The notes under the pieces: model-generated
The model's input: the letters and a program-made list of their open reading frames with translations, nothing else
Told to the model about the DNA's origin: nothing
Database searches by the model: none
Made by a program: the position numbers and the translations under genes
Part shown: in pieces, positions 33,822 through 42,824 of the stretch
Position numbering within the stretch: position 1 is the first letter of the stretch
Layout: each line of letters starts with the position of its first letter
Assembly: GCA_025531455.1 (NCBI GenBank)
Contig: JAMYHL010000029.1
Coordinates: forward strand, 372,001 to 436,000
Reading direction: 5' to 3'
Length of the DNA: 64,000 nucleotides
Source of the DNA: Apiotrichum sp. Y4204
Lineage: Eukaryota; Basidiomycota; Tremellomycetes; Trichosporonales; Trichosporonaceae

Positions 33822-34725
33822 CTACTTGCTGCTATCCCGTGCGGCCGCGCGCTTCAGCTCGTCGCCCCACACGACCTTGCCCTCGTCATCCGCGGCGGCC
33901 AGCGCGCTCTGCACCTCGCCCTGCCCGCGGCGCTGGGCGCGGATCTCGTCGACTTTGCGTTTCAGTTCGGGGGAGAGTTTCTGCGGGGGTGGAGTTGTGA
34001 TTCCGGGTAAGAAGTGGTGATTCCAGGTAAGAGGGTAGAGAGGAAGATGTGGTTAGGCGAGGAAGAAGGAAGGGCAGGTTGAAGATGAGGTTGACGGTCC
34101 GATGTGGAGATAGGGGAAGCGAGCAGTGTGCAGAATGACATCCGGGAGGCTATGTCAGTATCATGAGGCTGAGATAATCGGATCATCAAGTAAGGTCGCA
34201 GCGCATGAGAGACCGCTCAAAGCGGGCACGACCAGCAAACCGGCAAGACAACAGGACACAAGGCTGCTGGGCACCTTTCGAGGTTGACGCCCTCGGTGGC
34301 CTGCGCCCGGTGCGCCGCCGCGAAGCCCGCAAGATGGGACTTGAATGCCGGGGGATCCCAACCCTCCATTCAAAATCATGCCCTTCCGTTTGCTCCGCAG
34401 GCTCTGCAGGGTAGACGACGCGCGAGACCCACATTGTAGAACTCCTCCTCTGTCGGCGTCGTAGCTGCCATTAGTACGATTTCTCGCGGCTGGTAGGTGA
34501 CCACAACGTTAAGTACGCCTGGCGCCCCGCGACTCACTCGCAAGCAGCGCATATCCACTTCCGACAACTAAAACGAGGTCAGCAACGCCGGTCGGGCATC
34601 GAGTACACACTCAGCGACGTCACGGCAAGGAAGCTGGTGTCAGTATAGCTGATAAGCAGATAAACGCCGAGTACCTGTGCGTAGATGCACGCCGATACGT
34701 ACCGGCCCCATAGGATCTTGGCCAT
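33822..34725 (-). CDS. CBP4: Cytochrome bc1 assembly factor Cbp4, in five exons
   Basis: Exons 34703-34725 (23 nt), 34611-34633 (23), 34538-34567 (30), 34433-34464 (32) and 33822-33980 (159) join in frame to an 88-aa protein; none is obvious as a long ORF. Cbp4 is a small inner-membrane protein that joins Cbp3-Cbp6 on new cytochrome b during complex III assembly. The product starts MAKILWGRFLAVTSLIVGSG, where FLAVTSLIVGSGYALLA is the membrane helix. Then come TTTPTEEEFYN and KLSPELKRKVDEIR, matching the yeast Cbp4 pattern of GSGF, TTPT and SPE. The tail is charged, with WGDELKRAA. All introns are GT-AG; three are short and the last is 452 nt. Membrane and TTPTEE blocks support the call. Confidence 0.82.
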
Positions 34726-35963
34726 TGTTGTTGTTGGGTATGGTGGTGGTGGTCGAGTTGATAAGATATTATCGACTTTTTTGTCACCGATCAAGAAGGC
34801 CCATGAAAGATGTGAGTGAGGGTCCACCTAATTCGATAACACCTTGCCTCTTGTTGGTCAGAATGGATTATAAAGGACATTAGAAAAGGTGCATTACAAT
34901 TTCGTCATCTCACACGAGAAACTATTAGGATGTCTCCTAATTGCATCCCTGCTGGCCTGGTGGTCTAGACCCTCCCTTCCCCTTGTCCATCCTGATATCC
35001 TGGGCTATCCTGGGCATTCCTGAGCATCCCTTGCAGTATACAACAGCAACCCTTCCGGATAACACCGAGCATCCAACAAGCACACTCCGACTCCGAGACA
35101 TGGTACATGTATGCATCGCAGTCACCCGCGTGCCGGATTGACCGGAGTACGGAGACGGAGTCGGAGATGCACCGGTTCGAAGACCGAGGGCGGCGTGGAC
35201 GCGAGCACGGGACCGAGTGCGAGGGCAGGACAGAGTGGGTGCGAGTGACGTCGTGCTTGCGGCATGACGCCCTGGGAGGAGGAGGAGGAGGTGAAGCAAG
35301 CAAAGGAGAGGCTCTCGGCGCAGCAAGCGTCATAATATTCCCCTCATCCTCATCCTTATCCTTATCCAGAACGCTAGAGGTGCGAGAGACACACACCCAC
35401 ACACATCAGGATATCATCATGCATGTCCTCTGTCTTGCCCGCCTGGATGCTGTCATTGACGGTTGTTCACTGTTGTTGTCGTCGTTGAGAGTGAGACATG
35501 ACACCCAAAAAAAAAAAAAACGTGCGGAAAAGAAGATGACAAGAGGGGAGTAAAAAGAGGCCGCAAACTTGTTCTGATTGAAAAAGCGCTCCCACGCTGT
35601 AGAAAAGCACCCACTTTGAACCTGGACCGCCCAGCCACACCACACTGCACGCACGCACGCACACACACACGCACTCTCTCTCTCTCCTCTCTCCCCCACC
35701 CAGTGTCTCTCCCATATCTCTTGTTCTCACCATCACTCTCCCTTTGCTCACCATCCACTGCCACACACGCAGACACCCACTTTCCACAGGCAATCTCCAC
35801 GGTCTCTTGTGTCCGCATCCCACACACTCAACTCTAGCTTCCAGCAAAGCACTCCCGTCCACACGGCAGTTGCATCACCGAATCGACTCGACTCGACTCG
35901 ACTTACCTCACCCTCCTATCCGTGAGGCCGCCGTTACACACCCCACCTCTTCTCCTTTCCACG
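34726..35963. other. Divergent intergenic region CBP4 / 6-phosphogluconolactonase
   Basis: No gene is supported in 1.24 kb. It contains a 14-A run (about 35508-35521), a CA/GCAC then CT microsatellite (about 35648-35690), and a CGACT pentamer repeat (about 35883-35902) in the leader of the downstream gene. Confidence 0.5.
35648..35693. repeat. GCAC/CA and CT microsatellite
   Basis: GCAC units run into CA repeats and then CTCTCTCT. It is a simple-sequence repeat in the promoter or leader of the 6-phosphogluconolactonase gene. Confidence 0.7.
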
Positions 35964-37405
35964 ATGCCGCCTCCGCCCCCCGCCCCGCCCGTCTTCTACT
36001 CGTTCAAGGACAATGAGACTCTTGTCGGTGAGTTGCAAGTTGCACTGTAGCTGCCGCCGGCTGCATCGGGACATGTGCCAGACCAGCCATGAGTCATTTT
36101 GCCACAATGGTCCATACCTCATACATCATACATCATCCACTCCGCTTCCGTCCTCGGATGTCTGACACCAGACTCGCTCGCCAACTTTGTGATCAAGGCA
36201 CAGCGCGACGCGGTCGACAAGCGCGGCAAGTTCACGCTCGCGCTCTCGGGTGGTTCGCTCGCCGCCAACCTCCGCGGACTCGCCAACCAGCAGAACGTGC
36301 AGTGGGACAAGTGGTACGTGCGCGATTGCCATGAGCGCGGCATACTGTCGGATAGGGATGCCCGGCGTGCACTTGAGCTGTGCTGATTGCGCTCTCATTC
36401 CAATTGGATCCTTGACAATGCCCGCGCACATGCTCAGAACTCACATACTGACCCCCCAGGGAGATCTTCTTCTGCGACGAGCGTGCCGTGCCCCTCGACT
36501 CGGAGGACTCCAACTACCACTCCAACTACGTCTCGTTCCTCCAGCACGTCCCGATTCCCGAGAACCAGATCCACAGGATCAATGTCGACTACCTGGATGA
36601 TCTCGAGGAGCTCGCGGATGACTACGAGAAGCAGCTCGTCAACCACTTTGCTGCATCCAATGCCGCACGCTACCCGACCTTTGACCTCATGCTCCTCGGT
36701 ATGGGTGTCGAGGGCGAGACCTGCTCCCTCTTCAGGGGGCACGAGGTGCTCTCCGAGCGCGATGCCTGGGTCACCTCGTTGGATGATGCGCCTAACGGTC
36801 CCAAGCGCCGTATCACTATGACGTGAGTAGTGTGGATGGGGAAGAAGGGCAGAAAGCTTGCTCGAAGGCGAGGGCGAGGGCGCGAGCAAAGGCCTCTAGG
36901 GGCGGCGGACGGGCAGGATAAGATGGCCCACAAGGCGGCCCACGTTCTTGATTGTCGTGTACCACAACTGTGGACGGGACGCCATTCCGGAGCGGCGCCT
37001 GATTAGGCTGGAGAGCGTCCCTGTCCCCTGTGACGCCAATCTGCTTCTGATCTCTACTGACACACAGCATCCCGGTTCTCAACCACTGCTACCGCGCGGT
37101 CTTTGTCGTCTCCGGCCCCGAAAAGGCGGCGCTGCTGAGCACCGTCCTTGACGAGCCGGAGACCGGTCTGCCCTGTTCGCGCGTGCGCCCAGCGTGAGTC
37201 ACTGGCATCATCCGCCCCATTCAGTAATATACTAACCCGCAGTGCGCCCGGTCTCGTGTTCTGGTTCGCAGATGCCGAGGCGGCGAGCAAGACGCAGTAC
37301 CCGCCAACGACGTGGCGCTGGGTGGACAACCAGAAGGAGGCCGAGGAAGCGGTCGAGGCGGCGAAGAGGCGGGCGGCCGCGCGCCTCGCCGAGTCTGAGG
37401 CTTAA
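35964..37405 (+). CDS. SOL3: 6-Phosphogluconolactonase
   Basis: Five exons: 35964-36027, 36172-36313, 36460-36822, 37068-37193 and 37243-37405, 285 aa. The enzyme hydrolyses 6-phosphogluconolactone in the second step of the oxidative pentose phosphate pathway, in the cytosol. Family blocks are [14 protein letters not shown] (phosphate-binding loop), [40 protein letters not shown] (usually GMGPDGHTASL), [20 protein letters not shown] and TWRWVDNQ. In the active-site loop the usual Asp-Gly-His reads Val-Glu-Gly-Glu here, which is notable but also seen in some fungal Sol proteins. The symbol is by analogy with the yeast family; assignment among Sol paralogues is not possible. Confidence 0.88.
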
Positions 37406-37739
37406 TCTATGTGTAGCGAGTGCAAGGTGTGCAAGTGGTGCGAAGACGGCGAGACGCGGCACAGCATCTGCGTACCCTTGAAGAACGACAGAGGAAACCC
37501 CACAATCACACAACCACAAAGCAACCCTGCCAGGCGCCCATACGTCCGATAACCGACGTCAAAGTCCCGCCACGGCCCGGCGCCGCTAGACACGCACGGA
37601 GCCAGTAGATCCCGGATTGGTAGGATGATATGCCCAATGTCCAGTATACCTGTGAGAGATGATGCACCGGACAATGAAAATGGAAAGCAAGAACAAATGA
37701 GAGGGGTCTATGGTCTATGATCACTAGGAAGGCACACGG
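37406..37739. other. Convergent 3' region between 6-phosphogluconolactonase and AsnRS
   Basis: These 334 bp between facing stop codons hold nothing gene-like. Confidence 0.5.
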
Positions 37740-39303
37740 TTAGAAGCGACAGCTGCCCGCCCAGCGGGGGAACGCGACGACGTCGCGCACATTCGCCACG
37801 CCCGCGACGTAGCACACCCAGCGCTCCCAGCCCATGCCCCAGCCTCCGTGGGGGACAGTCCCGAAGCGGCGGAGGTCGAGGTACCAGCTATACTCTTCCT
37901 GAGCGAGGCCCTGCGCCTTGATGGCAGCCAACAAGGCGTCGAGGCGATGTTCGCGCAGCGAGCCGCCGCACATCTCGCCAATGCCGGGGAAGAGGAGGTC
38001 GAATGCCGCGACGGTCGGCCCGCGCGACTCGGGAGGTGCGTCCGCCGCCGCCGACGAGGGGAGCATGTAGAACGGCTTCATCGCCGCAGGGTAGTGGGTG
38101 ACAAACGTCGGGCGGCCAAAGTGCACGCCTGCGAGCCACTTTTCGTGTTCGCTGCTCAGGCCCTCGTCCCACTCCGGCGCGATCGTAAATGGCTCCTTTG
38201 CGTGTTCTTCCTCCAGGAGGGCAATCGCGTCGGTGTACGTTATCCGTGCGAAGGGCTCGGCGATCGCAGATGAGAGCACGCCGAGCTGGTCGACGGGCGC
38301 AACCCGCGCCTTTGTGCCCGAGGCAGCGAGCGCCTCCTCCTCCGTCGCGGCGGTGTACCCCGCAATCGCGGTGATGTCGGCGCGTGCGCGCGCCGCGCGC
38401 CCGCCCGTGCCCGAAAGGAGGGAGCGGAGGGTATCCCGCATTCCGTCCTCTACGACATCGCACAGCGCGCCAAGGCTCGACACGAAGGCGACTTCCGCTT
38501 CGAGCATGTAGAATTCCGCGAGGTGGCGGCTCGTCTGGCTCGGTTCGGCACGGAAGCACGGCGAGAGGGTGTATGCGCGCGTGAGCGCGTGCGTGGGTGC
38601 CTCGAGATGGAGCTGCCCCGAGACGGTGAGGTTGACTGGGCGGGGGAAGAATGCCGGCGGGGAAGAGGGATTCGCGGGGGGCAGGCTCTGGGCAAGCGTA
38701 AACACCTCGCCGGCGCCCTCGCAGTCCGACGCGGTGAGCAGCGGCGTGTGGACGTGCACAAACTCGTGCTCCTCAAACCAGTCGTGGAAGTCGCGCGCGA
38801 GCGCGTCGCGCACCCGCATCACCGCGGCTGTAGAGCCTGCGCGGAAGCGGAGGTGCGCGTGTTCCCTCAGTACGGGCGGAGGTAGGGCCTTTTTCTGGAT
38901 TGGAAAGTCGTCGCCACACGCGCCGAGGAGTTCTGCATCAGAAACGACGAGCTCGAGCGCCTGTCCCGCCCCGCGCGAGGGGCGGAGTTCGCCCGCCAGC
39001 CGCACCGACGTACCCGGTGCGATCCTGCCGTCAGTATATGACAACTACCCCCACGCACCCTTCGCGCACGGCACCGCGGAGAACAGCCTGCACTGCGCCG
39101 CCGCTCCCGTCGTCGACCTCGGCAAAGGAGATGTTCTTGTGTGCGCGGAGCGTGCGTACCCAGCCATGAACCTCGGCCGGGACGGAGGTGGGCGCAGGTG
39201 AGTCTGAGGAGGGAGTGGAGGAAGAGGGTGCCAGCGCGGCGCCGTCGGCGAGCACGGCGCGCACGGTGCGCGGGAGCGCGCGGAGGGCGGCGGACGCGCG
39301 CAT
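37740..39303 (-). CDS. SLM5: Asparaginyl-tRNA synthetase, probably mitochondrial
   Basis: Two exons, 39059-39303 and 37740-39024, 509 aa. The enzyme charges tRNA-Asn. The Arg/Ala-rich, acid-free N terminus (MRASAALRALPRTVRAVLAD) looks like a mitochondrial presequence. An OB-fold anticodon-binding domain follows (VHGWVRTLRAHKNISFAEVD), then the class II core with motif 1 around FHDWFEEHEFVHVHTPLLTA, motif 2 FRAEPSQTSRHLAEFYMLEA and motif 3 GGWGMGWERWVCYVAGVANV, ending RDVVAFPRWAGSCRF. The GEVF and YMLEAE blocks favour AsnRS over AspRS. The 34-nt intron uses a GTGCGT donor and a CTGAC branch point. It is head-to-head with ZNG1 across 215 bp. Confidence 0.88.
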
Positions 39304-39518
39304 CGGGATGGTGTGAGATGGGGATTGATAAGAGTGTAGTGTTCTTGACGACTTCGAAAGCCCGACTTTTGCAGCTTGCCGATCCTGCCGATCCGGGATC
39401 CATCAAGATCTCGAGATTGGTTCCGCCGGGGCCCCGATGGAGCAGTCATCGAGATTACGCGCAATGCGAAGAATGCAATGTTGCCATTACTCTACCCACC
39501 ACACTTTTACGATTCGCG
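39304..39518. promoter_or_regulatory. Short divergent promoter AsnRS / ZNG1
   Basis: Only 215 bp separate the two start codons, so regulatory sequence is probably shared. No clear TATA box or palindrome was seen. Confidence 0.45.
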
Positions 39519-41128
39519 ATGGGCGACAACGACGACGTGCCGCAGTACGTCCCGCGCAGCGCTGCTTTAGAGCGTACGAGGGCTGACGGCAGACTACTAG
39601 AGATCAGCGCGGAGGAGACGCCGGGGCGCGCGCAGCCCGAGTTTGATGCCGGTGGAAGGCGGCTGAACCGCTCAAAAGTGCCGCTTACCCTGCTGACGGG
39701 GTATTTGGGGGCCGGGAAGAGTACGCTGCTTGAGTGAGTGGGATGAGCGGCGAGGGGGTAAGGGGTTTTCCGGGGAGGGGGGACGGGGGGGGAAGGTTAT
39801 AAGACGAGAGGGGGTACTGTGGAAGGAAGGAGAAGGGAAAGCGGGAGGACCGAGCAGTAGAGGGAGGAGGACGCAGAGACGAAACGAGGGCTTCAACTTG
39901 CAAGCTGCAGAAGACTGCCGAGTTACTAGCTCACACCAGCTACATTCTCACAGCGGAGCACGGCTACCGCATCGCAGTATGCATGAACGGTGAGCCGAGC
40001 CTCAATCCCTCGTTTCTAACCGCAGATTTCGGCGACACGACAGATATCGAGGGTACGTGCTGGCATCTAGCCGGGCCCCAAACCTTTCTGATCCGCAGCC
40101 AAGTCGCTCCAGATGTCCAACCCAAACGACCCGAACGCGCCGTCCAACAACATGCTTTCCCTCCCAAACGGCTGCTTGTGCTGCTCGTTCAAGGACATGG
40201 GAATCGCCGCGATCGAGGAGATGGTCGCCGCGCAGCGCGAGAACATTGACTGGGTCGTCGTGGAGCTCACGGGCCTCGCTGATCCTGGTGAGTGGAGAAA
40301 AATGGTGTATAGCGCAGGCGCCAAGTCACCTCTGCCAGTACTCACCCCAGCCCCGATCGCAAAAGACTTCTGGACAAACGAGGAGATGGGCGACCTCGTG
40401 CTCGACAGCGTCATCTGCGTCGTCGACTCGCGCAACATTCTCAAAGTATGTAACCCCCCTCGATATATACTCAGATGTAGCAACTATCCGAAGAACGCGC
40501 CGACGGACCAAACGAGGCCCAGAAACAAGTCGCGTGCGCCGACGTCATCCTCCTCAACAAGACCGACCTCGTGACGCCCCCCGAGCTCGACGCCGTCGCC
40601 GCCGCCGTACGCGATATAAACCCCACCCTCCGCGTCCACCGCACCGTCAAGGGAAATGTATCCCTCGACGCGCTGTTCAACCTCCGCGCATTCACTTCTC
40701 CGACGGTCGCGGGGTTCGAGGACGCCGCGCCCTGCTGTTCCGACCCACATACCCACGACCACGACCACAAGCACTCTTCACATGCAACGGGACCGAACGC
40801 TATTGCCACGGCGGTCGTCCCCCTCCCCCCGGCACTGGACGACGCGCAGTTTGCGCGCCTCACCACCGCCGTCGAGGACCTCCTCTGGCGCCGAACATGG
40901 CCTGGAGACATCCCACCAGAGGGCGAGACGGTCAAGCCGGACGTGCTCCGCACAAAGGGCTATGTCGTCCTTTGGGACGGGAGCGGGCGGCTCATACAGG
41001 GCGTCGACGACCTGTTTGAGGTGCGTGAGATGCCACCCGGGGAACACCCCGAGCCAAAGGTCGTGTTCATCGGCCGTGGGGTAGATGCCCGTCTTGCGCA
41101 GCTGGTTGCCCAGTTTGTGGGTATTTAG
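39519..41128 (+). CDS. ZNG1: CobW/ZNG1-type zinc-chaperone GTPase
   Basis: Six exons: 39519-39733, 39940-39989, 40026-40052 (27 nt), 40099-40287, 40351-40445 and 40481-41128, 407 aa. ZNG1 proteins are G3E-family GTPases that deliver zinc to methionine aminopeptidase 1. The P-loop GYLGAGKST is at 61-69, the metal-binding GCLCCS at 122-127 (Cys 123, 125, 126), LTGLADP follows, and the guanine-specificity NKTD is at 218-221. The CobW C-terminal domain ends with LRTKGYVVLWDG, QGVDDLFEVRE and VFIGRGVD. Between the two domains sits a His-rich HTHDHDHKHSSH (282-293), a likely zinc-binding loop. The N-terminal VPQYVP resembles the CPELVP client-docking motif but lacks its Cys. Introns are 206, 36, 46, 63 and 35 nt. 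Confidence 0.9.
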
Positions 41129-41618
41129 ACATGTACATGTTGCGTGATTTGTGATGGCCGCGAGAGAGTGATGAGTGATTTTGCGTTTCAGCATGCCCTT
41201 TTTGGCACGACAGCGGCCAGAGCGCGGTCATCAGATTCAACGCTGTCGCGTCCCGCCCGCGGTATCCGCCTTCACTCTTGAGGAGCTATATTATGCATGC
41301 GCCTGGCCTGTCCTTGATCAGGCGCCCCGCAGCTACAAGCCGGAGGGGGACGCAACACTAAGACGGTTCTACACGGGAGCCTATATATAAGTGGAAGTGG
41401 AAGATGAGCACAGGTGTGAAAGAGATTGGAGATCGATGGTCGTCATGGGCGTAGGCGCCGGCAAGTGATGGTAGTAGCGCGAATGAATGGGAATGAGAAT
41501 GGGCAGGGCGCCGGGCCGGGCGGGGAGGGCGGGGGAACACCAGAAATAAGCAGCAAGGGCCAGGTATACTTTGCGGACGAGATGCTGTGGATCGTATGCG
41601 AGAACCCAAAGGAGATAA
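41129..41618. other. Convergent 3' region ZNG1 / GPB1
   Basis: No gene is supported in 490 bp. A TATATATAA tract at 41392-41400 faces right, towards the 3' end of GPB1; it may be a 3'-end signal or an antisense promoter element. Confidence 0.4.
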
Positions 41619-42824
41619 TTACGACCAGATCTGGAGTGAGTTAAGCATCAGGATTCTGCAACTCACCTTGAGAAGACTGTCCCAGGATCCAGTGCACAGC
41701 GCAATGCCGTCGCCGCTGACGCCGAGACACGACACACGGTTGTCGTGCCCGGCCAGGACACCTATGCGCTCGCCCTTGAGTGTGTCCCACACATTGCAGT
41801 TGTAGTCGTCATAGCCCGCAAAGAGGACACGGCCCGAGATGGAGAATGCAACCGACGTGATGCCACAGAGGATGTTGTCGTGCTGGTACGTGTTCAGTTC
41901 ACGGTCGGCGCGCAGGTCGAAGAGCTTGCATGTTGCGTCGTCGGATCCAGTCGCGAACGCGTCGCCGTTGGGGAAGAAACTGGTGGCATTAGTTTGGGGC
42001 TCGAGGTCTCATCTCAACACCACATACCTGACAGCATTAATGTCCGACTCGTGGCCGGTAAACGTCTGCACAGGCTTGCCCGTACGGATGTCCCAGACCT
42101 TGGCGGTCGAGTCGCAGGCGCCCGAGACGAAGAGGTTTGGGTTGCCATTTGGTGCGAGCGAGATGCTCATGACGTCGCCGGTGTGGTCGTTGAACTCTGT
42201 GGTTCGGGTACCCTGCTCAATGTCCCAGAGCATGCAGGTCATGTCACCAGACGAGGTGATAATCTGGCGGTCGTTGAGGAAACGGCAGCACGAGAGGTAC
42301 CCGGTGTGGGCGCTCAATTCGCGGGCAACTCGGGCGTGGCCCGCAGGCTGTCCGGGGCCGGCACCGCGAAGCGAGTAGATTGTGCAAATGTTGTCAAGAC
42401 CACCACATGCGACAAACGATCCAGAGGGGGAGTATGCGCAGGTCATGACCCATGATGACCTGAGCGGTATGGCGTGAACCTTGTTCGTGGTGTATGCGTC
42501 CCACACAATAAGCTTGCCATCCTGCGACGCGGACACCAAGTGCCGTTTGTCTGCCGACCAATGAAGGGCATAAATCTTGGCCAGGTGGCCCTTGAGTGTG
42601 CGTCGGACCTTGAGAGACAGGCGGGGTAGCGGAGGGGTGTCATTGGCCATTGCTCGCACTGGGAGTCAGCACTGGGATATGGTATCTCTCAGAGACCCAT
42701 TGCAACACGCACGACTGGTGTCTGCCGTCTGGTCCTTGGCCGCGCGAATCTTGTCCTTGAGACCATCAGCCTCTCGCCGCGCGGCCGTAATCTTCTCCTG
42801 GATCTCCGCCTGCGAGGTAGCCAT
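41619..42824 (-). CDS. GPB1: Heterotrimeric G-protein beta subunit
   Basis: Four exons: 42713-42824, 42028-42658, 41667-41979 and a 12-nt terminal exon 41619-41630, 355 aa. Gbeta pairs with Ggamma and acts in pheromone or nutrient signalling. The N-terminal coiled coil (about 3-36, [20 protein letters not shown]) is followed by seven WD40 blades: [109 protein letters not shown], and [11 protein letters not shown] closing with IWS from the last exon. Without the 12-nt exon the last blade would lack its final Trp. Introns are 54, 48 and 36 nt. Sequence and length match tremellomycete Gpb1. Confidence 0.95.

Noticed and set aside
34150..34200. Box C/D-like words (TGATGA and CTGA) in the long CBP4 intron
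   Set aside because: Spacing is too short, the C box lacks the purine, no terminal stem was found, and I recognised no rRNA target. The intron is still flagged for a proper search.
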